64,000 bases of DNA from JANPCX01 sp966211815 (GTDB taxonomy: Bacteria > Pseudomonadota > Gammaproteobacteria > Burkholderiales > Burkholderiaceae_C). The stretch spans positions 8,428 through 72,427 of the forward strand of contig CBIHOD010000013.1 in assembly GCA_966211815.1 (NCBI GenBank). Reading direction: 5' to 3'. This document shows, piece by piece, positions 9,601 through 18,672 of the stretch (within the stretch, counting starts at the first letter, position 1; the number at the start of each line of letters is the position of its first letter). The notes beneath the pieces were generated by a model, which worked only from the letters and a program-made list of their open reading frames with translations, did not search any database and was not told the origin of the DNA. The translations under genes and the position numbers were made by a program.

Positions 9601-11698
9601 CGCGGCGGGCGGCGGCGTCCATCCCTTCGAAGACCGCCTGTTGCACGCGGTCGTGCCGGAAGCGCAGCAAGGTCTCGCTGCTTTGCTCGGCGACGAGCAG
9701 GCTGTCCTCCAGCGCGGGCGCCAAGAGGCGCCTCAGCGCGTCGTCGTCCAGGCCGGTGGCCAGCCGCAGCAGCGCGGGGCGCACGTCGCCGCCCAGGCAG
9801 GCCATGGTTTCGAGCACGGCGCGGCTTTCCGGCGGCAGCCGGGCGATGCGGCGGCCGAGCAAGTCCACCACGCCGCAGTCGCCGATGTGGTCCCGGATGG
9901 ACCCGGCGTCCCAGGCCCAGCCGCCGCCCTGCGGCACCAGCAGGCCGTCTTGGCGCAGGGCGTTGACCAGCTCCACCGTGTCGTAGGGGTTGCCGCCGGT
10001 GCGCTCCGCGAGCGCGGCGGCCAGCTCGCCGGCCCGCGCCTCGGGCAGGCGCAGCATTTCGCCGATCAGCGCGCCGGCGTGGCTGGGCGGCAAGTTGCCC
10101 AGCACCAGCCGGGGCACGGCCAGGCCCAGGTCTTCCCAGCGGGCGAGCAAGGCGCTCAACGGGTGGGCGGCGTCGACCGACTGCTCGCGGTAGGCGCCCA
10201 CCAGCAGCAGGCCGGGGACCGGGTCGGCGGCGGTCACCACCGCGTCGATGAGCCGCAGCGTGATCGCCGGCGCCCATTGGATGTCGTCATAGACCATCAC
10301 CACCGGCCGCTCGGCGCTGGCGATGCCGCGCAGCAGGTCGATCGTCGACTGCACCATCCGGGCCTCCGCCTCGCGCGGGTTGGGCACCTCGACCGGCGGG
10401 TGCCGCCCCAGCAGCAGGGCGAACTCGGGCAGCAGGCAGGGACCGAAGCCGAGGTTGCCGCCGAGCCGCTGCGCCATCCGGGCGCGGTCCAGCGCCAATT
10501 GCGCCTCGGGCTCGGCCAACAGCAGCCGGCCCAACGCGCGCAGGGCCTCGACGGCGGCGGCGGGCGCGTCCTGCCGGTATTGGTCGAACTTGCAGGAGAC
10601 GAACCAGCCGCGCCGGGCGGTGACCATCGGCCGCAGCTCGTCGATCAGCGCGGTCTTGCCCACGCCCGGCATGCCGGCCACCAACAGGCAGGGGCCGGAG
10701 CCGCCGACCGAACGCTCGACCGCTTCCCGCAGCACGGCGATCTCGGTGTCGCGCCCGATCAGCCGCGACGGCGGCTTCAGGCGCGGCGCGAAGTCGTGCC
10801 GGCCGAGCGGGAAGTCGGGGTCCGCCTCGCCGTCCGCCACCGCGTCGCGCAGGCGTTGCAGGTCTTGCGCCAGGCCGTCGGCGCTCTGGTAGCGGTGGTC
10901 GGGTTCTTTTTCGAGCAGCCGCATGACCAGGTCGGACAGCAGCCGCGGCAGGCCCGGCGAGACTTCGACTGGCGGCCTGGGCCGCTGCACCAGGTGGCAA
11001 TGCACCAGTTCCAGCAGGTCGCCGCTCTCGAAGGGCTTTCGCCCGGTGGCCAGCTCGTAGAGGGTGGCGCCGAGCGAATACAGGTCGGCGCGCTGGTCCA
11101 CGGCGCGGCCGGTGCGGCCGGTCTGCTCGGGCGCCATGTAGGGCAGCGTGCCGGCGATGTGGCGCTGGTGGGTGAAACCGGGCCGCTCCTCGGCCAGGTC
11201 GCTGGCGATGTTGAAGTCGATCAGCGTCGGCACCAACCCGGGGCCATCGACGAGGATGTTGGAGGGGTTGACGTCCTTGTGGACCACGCCGGCCCGGTGC
11301 ACGCCGGCCAGCACCCGCGCCAGCGCGCAGGCCAGGTCGAGCAGGGGCGCCAGCGCGAGTCCGCCGCTTTCCCCGCTCCGGCGGGCCTGCAGCAAGCGCG
11401 ACAGCGGCGCGCCGCCGGCGTCCTGCAGCGCGAGCAGGTCTTCCGGTGTGGGCCCCGGCGCCAACCGCGCCACGCCGTCCACGCCCGCCAGGCGCTCCAG
11501 GATCGCGGCTTCGTGGCGCAAGCGGCGCACGGCTTCGGCGCCGATGGCGCGCTTGAGCACGACGCCGCCGCCGTTCCCGGCCGGCCGCAGGCGCGTGATG
11601 AGGGTGCGTTCGCTGCGGTACAGGACCTCTTCGCCGGGGGGCGCGGTTTCGTCGGCAGGCGTCGCTGCGCGTGGCGTGGTATTCCCCGACATAGCCAT
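6686..11698 (-). CDS. Ser/Thr kinase-like, AAA ATPase, GAF and GGDEF fusion (diguanylate cyclase)
   Basis: 1,670 aa from the ATG at 11698, chosen because AAAGGTGG lies 6 bp upstream; an in-frame GTG lies at 11716. Order of parts: a protein kinase fold (about 25-290) with HKDVNPSN as catalytic loop near residue 138, DFN in place of DFG, and MAPEQTGR; an AAA/STAND-type ATPase with Walker A GMPGVGKTA near 341; a long helical, TPR-like middle (about 600-1270); GAF (about 1310-1480); a short coiled coil; and a GGDEF domain with active-site GGEEF near 1580. An RxxD inhibitory site (RATD) sits five residues before GGEEF. The cyclase should therefore make c-di-GMP and be product-inhibited. The kinase-ATPase part is typical of large sensor kinases; here the output is c-di-GMP. 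No membrane segment is visible, so it is probably cytoplasmic. Confidence 0.9.
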   Translation of the reverse strand: MAMSGNTTPRAATPADETAPPGEEVLYRSERTLITRLRPAGNGGGVVLKRAIGAEAVRRLRHEAAILERLAGVDGVARLAPGPTPEDLLALQDAGGAPLSRLLQARRSGESGGLALAPLLDLACALARVLAGVHRAGVVHKDVNPSNILVDGPGLVPTLIDFNIASDLAEERPGFTHQRHIAGTLPYMAPEQTGRTGRAVDQRADLYSLGATLYELATGRKPFESGDLLELVHCHLVQRPRPPVEVSPGLPRLLSDLVMRLLEKEPDHRYQSADGLAQDLQRLRDAVADGEADPDFPLGRHDFAPRLKPPSRLIGRDTEIAVLREAVERSVGGSGPCLLVAGMPGVGKTALIDELRPMVTARRGWFVSCKFDQYRQDAPAAAVEALRALGRLLLAEPEAQLALDRARMAQRLGGNLGFGPCLLPEFALLLGRHPPVEVPNPREAEARMVQSTIDLLRGIASAERPVVMVYDDIQWAPAITLRLIDAVVTAADPVPGLLLVGAYREQSVDAAHPLSALLARWEDLGLAVPRLVLGNLPPSHAGALIGEMLRLPEARAGELAAALAERTGGNPYDTVELVNALRQDGLLVPQGGGWAWDAGSIRDHIGDCGVVDLLGRRIARLPPESRAVLETMACLGGDVRPALLRLATGLDDDALRRLLAPALEDSLLVAEQSSETLLRFRHDRVQQAVFEGMDAAARRGRHLSLARRLVEHPALQSEAAEQYLPAVEALLDPALARPGDAGPKPERRRAAALFHRAAARVRALNFDVTERFLASAIALIRADESPQDDRLLHRLEVERHRALYGLGRLDEADAVYESIVRRCADPMDRVESAGVQMYSLHNRSRYPEGVALGLKLLAELGLPMPADPGPVIDTGFRRLAAWNAGSGKQVDFERPPAGEPRVLAWAQLIVKTANAAYFSDTTTLAWLVLESHRLWTEHGPCSQLMPSMGFIPFLLAGVRQDHRGAYESARHLVAVGEARGFEPGTSVARYIFALAASHWMEPIENGVAAFRQARAELMREGDFNFASYTHMASDLLLDCAATLDPAATEVEAGLAFAARTGNVAYTQRYLPRRQLTRALRGQTRAPGAFGDDGFDEDGYVAELGEPGIKSATYHILRAVSATVFGDMPRLAHHTAQAMPVLARLPGYYLTAVARALRGLSLADQARALPPGEGATLLRELDEDCLPWIARRAADSPVNFLHLARWLQAERAWAAGQTWAAGAAFDAAMDEAALHPRPWHRALIVERAALFHLAQGMEASGGALLARACGLYEAWGASGKVEALRRGHACLRRGASTLLGQVGVRSTTVSSEVVDMMAVLRASQALSSETSLARLTDRVALVLSAMTGATGVRLVVRPDGGEDWFMSASLGVDGSAMTAEEAGARGELPLSVFRYAERTGEVLVIEDAMRDDRFSADPYLAGPGPCAMLLAPVMKQGRLHAMLLLESRQMRGAFTADRLDLVTLIAGQLSVSLDNALLYASLERKVAERTAALEEANRRMEQLSLTDALTGLPNRRRFNDALQAEWVRALRSQRPLGLAMIDIDHFKLYNDHYGHQGGDACLQLVADAMNAELRATDLLARYGGEEFVLLLPDTEPEGALLVAERLRAAVHALDEPHSRSPLGAVTVSVGIASAVPSPETDAAGLVGAADAALYESKRAGRNQVTAPPRAL

Positions 11699-11930
11699 CC
11701 AATGCCACCTTTGCACCCAGTCATTCGACCGATCCGTGGAACCCAGCCATTCCAGCGGGCCAAGCCCGTCCCACGGCGCCTACGTTCGCCTTCGTTATCG
11801 ACACCCGGCGCGGCGCGTTGAGCGGCGGCCGGCGGTGCGGTGTGCATTACGGCCAGTTAGGGCTTGTCGGCACGAAAGAAAGGGGCGCCGCAGTGTGGCC
11901 GGGGAGGCGACCGCTTTCCGGAAGCTTCTT

Positions 11931-12479
11931 TCAGTCCGGGATGCAGTCCATCCTCCCGGTTGGGACTTTTTCACCGGCGCAAGGGGCGGTCGCCGTCGGG
12001 GCTTTCCCGTAGGCGTCGAACAATCCCTGGACGGCCGGATTGGATTTCGGGGCCCACACCGCCGTCGCGCTTCCCGAACCCCGGCGGAAGAAATACAGCA
12101 GCTTGTCATCGGGGCTGGCCGGCAGGGCCGTGGCGGCCGCGGTGAGGGCCGCGTAGGCGGCCGCGAAATCGGCCACGGGCCGCCGGGTGGAACGCGATCC
12201 GACCGGGAACCGGCTCATCGCCGAGCGGTGGGGCACATGGGTGACGAAGCCGCTCGGATACAGGACCAGGTAGGCGCCGCTGTCGGACGCGGTCGTCGAA
12301 AGCTCGATCGTGTCGATCTCGGACATCGGCGCGATGCGGTCTTTGATTCGGTCCTCGGCGGCCGTCCCTTGCCCGGCGGCTTGCGCGCCCTCGCGGGCCT
12401 GACCGGCCGCCTGCGCGCCGCCGCAGAGCACGGCGCAGGCGAAACCCCAAAGGGGCCATGAAGTGGTGCTGCTTTTCAT
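11931..12479 (-). CDS. Secreted protein of unknown function
   Basis: 182 aa. A signal peptide (about 1-24, ending GGAQA) is followed by an Ala/Gly-rich stretch and a mixed domain without a family I recognise. Two cysteines near the C-terminus (in the APCAGEK and DCIPD segments) could form a disulfide. The start has only a weak ribosome site. It lies between the large signalling protein and the divergent OmpA-like lipoprotein, about 290 bp from the latter. Coding bias and the signal peptide argue that it is real; nothing indicates its role. Confidence 0.6.
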   Translation of the reverse strand: MKSSTTSWPLWGFACAVLCGGAQAAGQAREGAQAAGQGTAAEDRIKDRIAPMSEIDTIELSTTASDSGAYLVLYPSGFVTHVPHRSAMSRFPVGSRSTRRPVADFAAAYAALTAAATALPASPDDKLLYFFRRGSGSATAVWAPKSNPAVQGLFDAYGKAPTATAPCAGEKVPTGRMDCIPD

Positions 12480-12768
12480 GGGTGGGCCGCGGCGGAGGAA
12501 TCACCCGAGGCTATACCAGCCCCGGCAGTCCCGCCACATCCGCCGGCGACGGGGCGCCGCGTTGACCGACCGGAAGTTTAGAGGCCAAAATAGCGTTCTT
12601 GCCGGTTCGCTTGGCGCGGAAAATCCGTTACCGATCAATGGGTTGGAAATGCTCCTTGTTTCCTTCGCACGCGCCACGGCCTCCATCCCCAATCCAACGC
12701 CTTCCAGGCCGCTCGTCCGCCCACCGGCGGGCGCGGGCGGCGTGGCGCAGGCCAAGCACGGTGCATGC

Positions 12769-14001
12769 ATGACCCCTTCTTTCGTCTTCCTTCGAGGCCG
12801 CGGCTGGATTGGCGCGCTTGCCGTCCTCCTGGCTGCTGTCCTGGCGGGTTGTGCCACGCCGGAGCGGCCCGCCGCGCCCACTGGCGATCTGGGCCTGGAA
12901 CAAGGCATCTCTTATGCGGTGGAAGACCTGCTGGTGCAGGCCCGGCGCCTGCCCCAGTTCCAGCCCGGCAAGGCCCTGCTGGGCACGATCACCGGCGCGG
13001 GCAAGCCCATCATCGTGCTGGACGCGGTGATCGACGGTGTGACCGGCCAGCAGACCACAGCCACGCGGTTGCTCGACACCCGCCTGTTGGAGCGCGCCAA
13101 GGCCGGCTTCGAGCAGTTCGATGTGGTGTCGGTGTCGGCCGACAACCTGCGCAAGGCGCAATTCCTGATCGCCGGCACGCTGACCACCGGCAGCACCTCC
13201 GGCGGCGACACCGGCTACCGCATCAACCTGTCGCTCACCGAGATCCGCAACGGCCTGGTGGTGGCGCAGGCGGCCGCCCGCGTCATGTCCAAGGGTGTCG
13301 ATTCCACGCCGACGAGCTTCTTCCGCGACAGCCCGTCGCTCACCAAGGACCGGGTGATCGAAGGCCAGATCCGCACCGCGCAGGCGGCGGCCGGATCCGA
13401 GGCCGACCAGGTCTACCTCGCCAGGCTGCCGGTGGCGGCGCTGGTCTCCGAGGCCGCCAAGTTCTATGAAGAAGGCAACCACGCCGAAGCGCTGCGCTAT
13501 TACGAAGCCGCCGCCGAGCGCGCCGAGGGCCGGCAGATGCGGGTGCTGGTCGGCATCTACCTGAGCAACACCCAGCTGGGCCGCGTCGACGCCGCGGCGG
13601 CCGCCTTCGGCCGCATCGTGGCCCTGGGCCTGGCGACCAACAACCTGTCGGTGAAATTCCTCTTCCGCCCCGGGTCGACCGACTTCTTCCCCGACCCCAA
13701 GGTGAGCGGCCCCTATGCGATGTGGCTCAAGCAGCTCTCGCAGGAGCTGGCCGCCTCCAAGAGCTGCCTGGTGATCGTCGGCCACACCAGCCGCACCGGT
13801 TCCGAGCAGTTCAACGAGCGCCTGTCGCTGCAGCGCGCCGCTTCCATCCAGAAGCGCATCGAGGCGATGACGCCTGAAACCGTGGGCCGCTTCCAGCCGG
13901 TCGGCATGGGCTTCCGCGAGAACCTCATCGGCTCGGGCACCGACGACCAGCAGGACGCGCTGGACCGCCGGGTGGAGTTCAAGGTGCGCAACTGCGGTTG
14001 A
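12769..14001 (+). CDS. Outer-membrane lipoprotein with CsgG/FlgO-like, TPR and OmpA domains
   Basis: 410 aa from the ATG at 12769; the frame is open further upstream but the lipoprotein signal begins here. The lipobox is LAGC (Cys28). Residues about 40-215 resemble the CsgG/FlgO type of periplasmic fold (LLGTITGAGKPIIVLDAVIDG and later strands). One TPR-like helical pair lies at about 228-290. The C-terminus is an OmpA-like peptidoglycan-binding domain with VIVGHTSRTGSEQFNERLSL. It should be anchored in the outer membrane and hold peptidoglycan. It may assist assembly or stability of a surface structure (inference). It is monocistronic, facing the convergent pseudouridine synthase. Confidence 0.85.
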   Translation: MTPSFVFLRGRGWIGALAVLLAAVLAGCATPERPAAPTGDLGLEQGISYAVEDLLVQARRLPQFQPGKALLGTITGAGKPIIVLDAVIDGVTGQQTTATRLLDTRLLERAKAGFEQFDVVSVSADNLRKAQFLIAGTLTTGSTSGGDTGYRINLSLTEIRNGLVVAQAAARVMSKGVDSTPTSFFRDSPSLTKDRVIEGQIRTAQAAAGSEADQVYLARLPVAALVSEAAKFYEEGNHAEALRYYEAAAERAEGRQMRVLVGIYLSNTQLGRVDAAAAAFGRIVALGLATNNLSVKFLFRPGSTDFFPDPKVSGPYAMWLKQLSQELAASKSCLVIVGHTSRTGSEQFNERLSLQRAASIQKRIEAMTPETVGRFQPVGMGFRENLIGSGTDDQQDALDRRVEFKVRNCG

Positions 14002-14038
14002 GCCCCGCCCGCCCGTTCACGCCGCTGGCGGGCAACGC

Positions 14039-15604
14039 TCAGAAGGCTTCGTCGTTCCGCAAATAGCGCCACTGCCCCACCGGCAGGTCGCCCAGCATCA
14101 CGCGGCCGATGCGCACGCGCTTCAGGCCGGTGACCTTCAACCCGACCGCTTCGCACATGCGGCGGATCTGGCGCTTCTTGCCTTCCACCAGCACGAAGCG
14201 CAGCTGGTCTTCGTTGACCCATTCCACCTTGGCGGGGCGCAGCGGCTGGCCATCCAGCTCGAGCCCGTGGTTCAGCTGGGCCAGCTGCCGGGGCGAGAGG
14301 CATTGCTGCGCGGGCAGCCCGCCGTCCAGGCTTTGCACGCGCACCAGGTATTCCTTGTCGACGGGGCTGTCTTCGCCGATCAGCGCCTTGGCGACGCGCC
14401 CGTCCTGCGTCAGCACCAGCAGGCCGGTGGAATCGATGTCCAGCCGGCCGGCGGGCACCAGGCTGCGCAGGTGGTCGCGCTGGAAGCGCACGCCGCTGAC
14501 GTCGTCGCGCCACTGGTTCTGCGGCGTGACCAGCACGAAGGCGGGCTCATAGCCGTCCTCCGCCTGGCCGCTGACGAAACCGATCGGCTTGTTCAGCAGC
14601 ACGGTGACCTGCCTGGCCTGCTGCAAGCGGGCCTGGCTGTCGACGGTCACCGCCTGGCCGGGCAGCACCCGCGAGCCCAGCTCGCGCACCACCTCGCCGT
14701 CGACGCGCACCCAGCCTTTCTCGATCCATTCGTCGGCTTCGCGGCGCGAGGCCAGGCCGAGTTCGCTCATGCGCTTGGACAGGCGCACGCTGCCGGGGGC
14801 GTGCCCGGGCGCCGGTTGCGCCGGGGTTTGCCCTTCGGTTTCCGCGGCGGCCGCGGGTTTCCGGGGCCGGGAGGGGACAGGCGCGGCGACCGGCAGCCCT
14901 GCGCGCGCGACGGACCGTTTCAGCGCGCGGTCTTCCTTGAAGGCGGGTTCCGTGGCGCGCGGTTTTCGTGCTTGGGCCGCGCCGCGGGTTGCCGGCCGGG
15001 CCGGGTCGCCGGCGCGCCCGCCGTCGTCGAACGCGCGTGCCGGTGGTGATTTCTCGAAGGTGGCCGGCGCTTCACGGCTCGGGGCGTTGTCGCGGCCGAA
15101 GGCAGTGTTGCCGCTTCTTGGCCGCGGCGGCGCGTCGTCGCGCCGGGATGGCTCGAAAGCTTTCGATGGAGAGCCGGCGCCGGCGCGTGCCGGAGGCCGC
15201 GTGTCGCGGCCCGGCGCCGCAGCGCCTGTGGAGCGCGGCGAGGACCGGTCGCGCGTGTCGCCGGCGCCGGGCCGGGCATCGCCACGCGGACCGCGGCCCG
15301 CTTCCGCGCGCCTGGGGTCCCGCGAAGGTGGGGCTGGGCGGCGGTCATCGGCCGGCCGGGCCCGCCGGGCATCCGGACGATGGGCCGGCGCGGGGCTTTG
15401 GCGCTCGCGCCGCTGTTCTTGCCGTTCCTGCCGCATCGCGGCTTCCCGTTCCGCGCGCTGGGCCTGGGCTTCGGCCAACGTGGGGCGTTGGCGCAAGCCG
15501 CTGCCGGCGCCGCGCACCGGAGGCCGGGACGGCTTGGCACTGGGCCGGCGGGTGTTGTCGGATGACTCCGTCGGGCTTTTCTTGAGTTTCAGCGTGGTGG
15601 CCAT
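14039..15604 (-). CDS. rRNA pseudouridine synthase, RsuA/RluF type, with long disordered N-terminal arm
   Basis: 521 aa from the ATG at 15604 (beginning MATTLKLKKS); an in-frame ATG also lies at 15667. Residues about 1-250 are Arg, Pro and Ala rich, of low complexity and probably disordered. An S4 RNA-binding domain (about 258-310, RLSKRMSELGLASRREADEW) and the catalytic domain follow. GRLDIDSTGLLVLTQDG near residue 385 carries the catalytic Asp. E. coli RluF, which modifies 23S U2604, is about 290 aa, so the arm nearly doubles the protein. The closest subfamily appears to be RluF or RluB; the target uridine is inferred only. The arm may help bind rRNA. Confidence 0.88.
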   Translation of the reverse strand: MATTLKLKKSPTESSDNTRRPSAKPSRPPVRGAGSGLRQRPTLAEAQAQRAEREAAMRQERQEQRRERQSPAPAHRPDARRARPADDRRPAPPSRDPRRAEAGRGPRGDARPGAGDTRDRSSPRSTGAAAPGRDTRPPARAGAGSPSKAFEPSRRDDAPPRPRSGNTAFGRDNAPSREAPATFEKSPPARAFDDGGRAGDPARPATRGAAQARKPRATEPAFKEDRALKRSVARAGLPVAAPVPSRPRKPAAAAETEGQTPAQPAPGHAPGSVRLSKRMSELGLASRREADEWIEKGWVRVDGEVVRELGSRVLPGQAVTVDSQARLQQARQVTVLLNKPIGFVSGQAEDGYEPAFVLVTPQNQWRDDVSGVRFQRDHLRSLVPAGRLDIDSTGLLVLTQDGRVAKALIGEDSPVDKEYLVRVQSLDGGLPAQQCLSPRQLAQLNHGLELDGQPLRPAKVEWVNEDQLRFVLVEGKKRQIRRMCEAVGLKVTGLKRVRIGRVMLGDLPVGQWRYLRNDEAF

Positions 15605-15730
15605 GCGTGGGTCGTCTCGGGGAGCGGGTGGGAATTGGAACACGCCCGGCAGCGCCATGGTGGGCAAGGCGCCGGGCGGGACAGGGTGCGGCGACGGGCC
15701 GCGAAAGGGTGCGGAAAGGCTTTCCCGGCC

Positions 15731-17746
15731 TCAGCGGCCACGCAGGAACAGGGCGTCGAGTTCCTTGACCGTGACCTGGCGCCAGGTTGGACGGCCATGG
15801 TTGCATTGGTCGGAACGCTCGGTGCGTTCCATGTCGCGCAGCAGCGCGTTCATCTCGGCCAGCGTCAGCTGTCGGTTGGCCCGCACCGCGCCGTGGCAGG
15901 CCATGGTGGCGAGGATTTCGTGCTGTGCGCGCTCGACGAGGTTGCTGGCTTCGAACTGGGCCAGGTCGGCGAGCACGCTGCGGGCCAGCTCGACCACATC
16001 GCCCTGGGAAAGCGCGGCCGGTCGCGAACGCACCGCCAGCGTTTGCGGGCCGAGCGGCGAGATGTCCAGGCCCAGGGCCTGCAGCGTGGCGGCGTGGGCC
16101 TGGGCGGCGGCCAGCTCGGCGGGCGTCGCGGGGAAGGTGACCGGGATCAGCAACGGCTGGGATTCGATCGCCGCCGCGCCCAGGCCGGCCTTGAGCCGTT
16201 CGTAGACCACGCGCTCGTGGGCGGCGTGCATGTCGACCACGACCAGGCCATCGCGGTTCTCGGCCAGGATGTAGATGCCGGCGATCTGCGCGATCGCCCG
16301 GCCGAGCGGCCAGTCGTCGGGATGGACTTCGGCGGCGGCCTGGACGGTGATTCCTTCCGGCGCGCGGGCCTGCAGGCCGGCCGGGGCGTCGCTCCGCGCG
16401 TCGGGGCGCTGGCCCGCCGCGTCGCCGTCGAGCGGGCGGCCGGCGCGGTCGGCCGCACCGCCGCCGGCCATGGCGGGCGGCGACGGGCGCCATGCGGAGG
16501 GCACTTCCTGCGCATGCAGCACCGATGCCTGCTGCAAGCCGAGGCGGCCTTGCTGGTAGGGGCGGCTGGCGAAACCACCGGTCCACGCGGCCGGCCCCGC
16601 GCCCGCGGCGGGGCCGGCGCCAGGGGCATCCGCCGCCGGGGCGAAGGCGAGGGGGCGCTGCGGCGCGGCGTCGGCGCTTTCGCCCGCCGGATTCGCGCCG
16701 GGCGGGGCGGCCAGCGCTTTGGACGGCGCCAGCACCGACACCACCGCCTTGTGCACCGCCTGGTGCACGGCGCGCGACTCTCGGAAGCGAACCTCGATCT
16801 TGGTGGGGTGCACGTTCACGTCGACCTGCTCGGGCGCGATGTCGATGAACAGCACGTAGCTCGGCTGGCGCTGGCCGTGCAGCACGTCGTCGAAGGCGGA
16901 ACGCACCGCGTGGGCGATCAGCTTGTCGCGCACGTAGCGGCCATTGACATACACGTACTGCTGGTCGGCGCGCGAACGCGCCGCCTCGGGCGTGCCGACG
17001 CGGCCGCTGATGCGCATCACGCCCGCGTCCCAGGCCACCGGGCGGCTCTGCTCGATGAAATCGCGGCCGAGCACGTCCTGCAGGCGCGTCTCGGGGACGG
17101 CGGTGCGCCACTGCTGGGACAGCTTGCCTTCGTGCCAGATGGCGAAGCCGACGCCGGGCCGGGCCAGGGCGTGGCGACGCACCGCCTCGACGCAGTGCGC
17201 CAGTTCCGTGGCCTCGGATTTCAGGAACTTGCGGCGCGCCGGCGTGTTGAAGAAAAGCTCGCGCACCTCGACGCTGGTGCCCACGCCGCGCGCCACCGGT
17301 TGCAGTTCGCCGGAGCGGGCGTCCAGGCGCAGCGCGTGGCCTTCGCCGCGCGGCCGGCTGGCCAGCGCGACCTCGGCCACCGAGCTGATCGCCGCCAGCG
17401 CCTCGCCGCGGAACCCCATGGTGGCGACCTGCTCCAGGTCGTCCAGGCTGCCGATCTTGCTGGTGGCGTGGCGCTTCAGGGCCAGGGGCAGTTCGTCGGC
17501 GGGGATGCCGCAGCCGTCGTCTTCGACCACCACCGCCCGGATGCCGCCGGCCACCAGTTTGAGCGTCACCTGGGCGGCGCCGGAATCGAGGGCGTTGTCG
17601 ACCAGCTCGCGCACCACCGAGGCGGGCCGCTCGACGACCTCGCCGGCGGCGATCTGGCTCACCAGTTCGTCGGGCAGTTCGCGGATCGGGCGGCGCGGGG
17701 CGGAGGCCGGCCCGGCGGGCCGGGCGTCGTGGAGTGCAGCGGTCAT
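15731..17746 (-). CDS. mutL: DNA mismatch repair protein MutL with endonuclease motif
   Basis: 671 aa. The N-terminal GHKL ATPase shows ELVDNALDSGA, DDGCGIP, KRHATSKI and GFRGEAL. A Pro/Ala-rich linker follows, then the dimerisation domain. That domain contains DMHAAHERVVYE near 504-515, fitting the DQHA-x2-E-x4-E endonuclease motif, and CNHGRP near 647, which fits the zinc-associated motif of nicking MutL proteins. Such MutLs are found in bacteria without MutH and nick the new strand themselves. The gene ends about 130 bp downstream of the RluF-like gene start on the same strand. Confidence 0.97.
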   Translation of the reverse strand: MTAALHDARPAGPASAPRRPIRELPDELVSQIAAGEVVERPASVVRELVDNALDSGAAQVTLKLVAGGIRAVVVEDDGCGIPADELPLALKRHATSKIGSLDDLEQVATMGFRGEALAAISSVAEVALASRPRGEGHALRLDARSGELQPVARGVGTSVEVRELFFNTPARRKFLKSEATELAHCVEAVRRHALARPGVGFAIWHEGKLSQQWRTAVPETRLQDVLGRDFIEQSRPVAWDAGVMRISGRVGTPEAARSRADQQYVYVNGRYVRDKLIAHAVRSAFDDVLHGQRQPSYVLFIDIAPEQVDVNVHPTKIEVRFRESRAVHQAVHKAVVSVLAPSKALAAPPGANPAGESADAAPQRPLAFAPAADAPGAGPAAGAGPAAWTGGFASRPYQQGRLGLQQASVLHAQEVPSAWRPSPPAMAGGGAADRAGRPLDGDAAGQRPDARSDAPAGLQARAPEGITVQAAAEVHPDDWPLGRAIAQIAGIYILAENRDGLVVVDMHAAHERVVYERLKAGLGAAAIESQPLLIPVTFPATPAELAAAQAHAATLQALGLDISPLGPQTLAVRSRPAALSQGDVVELARSVLADLAQFEASNLVERAQHEILATMACHGAVRANRQLTLAEMNALLRDMERTERSDQCNHGRPTWRQVTVKELDALFLRGR

Positions 17747-17870
17747 CGCCCGATTTTAGGCAGCCGGGGGTTCCGGGCCACCCTTTGGGGAATGGGCGGG
17801 CGATTGGCTTGTCGGCACCGCCTGGCATCGCCGCGGGCCATGCGCGCCGCTCGGGCGAAAACCGTGTTTC

Positions 17871-18647
17871 TCAGGCCGCCTCGGGCTGGTAGTGCGGCGT
17901 CGCTCCGATGGGGTTCTCGGGAATGTGGAAACGCGGCGCCAGCGCGGCGAGCCACCGGAGCCATGCCAAGGGGACGAAGCGCATCAAGGGGTGCAACCCG
18001 ATGTGGGGGACCTGCGCCTTGACGATGGCGCCGTAATCGCAAGAGGCCTCGTGCGGGAAGTAACCCGGCACCACGGCCACCAGTTCGGTGAAGCCCTTGC
18101 CCGCGTAGTAGCGCAGCTGCGGGTCCAGAGGCAGTCCGGAGCGCGTCGCCTGGGCATAGGACTTGGCCGACGCGCCGGGGTTCTTTTCCAGGTGGCGCCT
18201 GAGGCCCGGCATCGGCGAGCCGAGGTAGACCTCGCGGTCGCCGCGTTTGACCGCGTACAGGTAGGCGAAGGCGATCAACTGCATCGCGGCTGCGGGGTCG
18301 ACGCTCGTCAGGCTGACGCCGAAAAGCGCGCCGGTGCGCCGGTTCTTCTCGCCGTCCAGGCCGAGGTCGGCGCTTTTCGCCCAGTCGGAAGGACGGATCC
18401 AATGCTCGGCGATGGTCGGCTTGCAGAACAGCGAGGCCAGCAGCTCGCCGGTCTCCGCGCAAAAGGCGCCGCCGCACAGCAGCGGGTTGGCCCGGATGCG
18501 CGCGCGGAAGTCTTCCGCCGTGGCCGATTGCTCCTGCGTCCACTGCTTGCTTTCCAGGTCGAGCAGGGCGGGCACGTCTCCCAGGCGCAGGAAACGCGTG
18601 GCGTAGCGGCGGCGTCGAGCCTCGTCGGTTTTCTTCGTCTTGTTCAT
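17871..18647 (-). CDS. GNAT-family N-acyltransferase, substrate unknown
   Basis: 258 aa from the ATG at 18647; the frame is open upstream but overlaps the preceding gene. The N-terminal RFLRLGDVPALLDLE opening and the later LIAFAYLYAVKRGDREVYLGSPMPG segment fit a GNAT acetyltransferase fold, with an extra C-terminal part of about 70 residues. The family moves an acyl group from acyl-CoA to an amine. It starts 25 bp after the JmjC/cupin-like gene, so the two are surely co-transcribed and probably act on the same molecule (inference). Substrate unknown. Confidence 0.75.
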   Translation of the reverse strand: MNKTKKTDEARRRRYATRFLRLGDVPALLDLESKQWTQEQSATAEDFRARIRANPLLCGGAFCAETGELLASLFCKPTIAEHWIRPSDWAKSADLGLDGEKNRRTGALFGVSLTSVDPAAAMQLIAFAYLYAVKRGDREVYLGSPMPGLRRHLEKNPGASAKSYAQATRSGLPLDPQLRYYAGKGFTELVAVVPGYFPHEASCDYGAIVKAQVPHIGLHPLMRFVPLAWLRWLAALAPRFHIPENPIGATPHYQPEAA

Positions 18648-18672
18648 GGGGGCGAAGGGGTCGGACTGGAAA

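Noticed and set aside
6851..11821. 1,656-codon ORF on the plus strand opposite the kinase-GGDEF gene
   Set aside because: It mirrors the real gene in its antisense frame, and its His/Gln/Arg-rich translation shows no domain.
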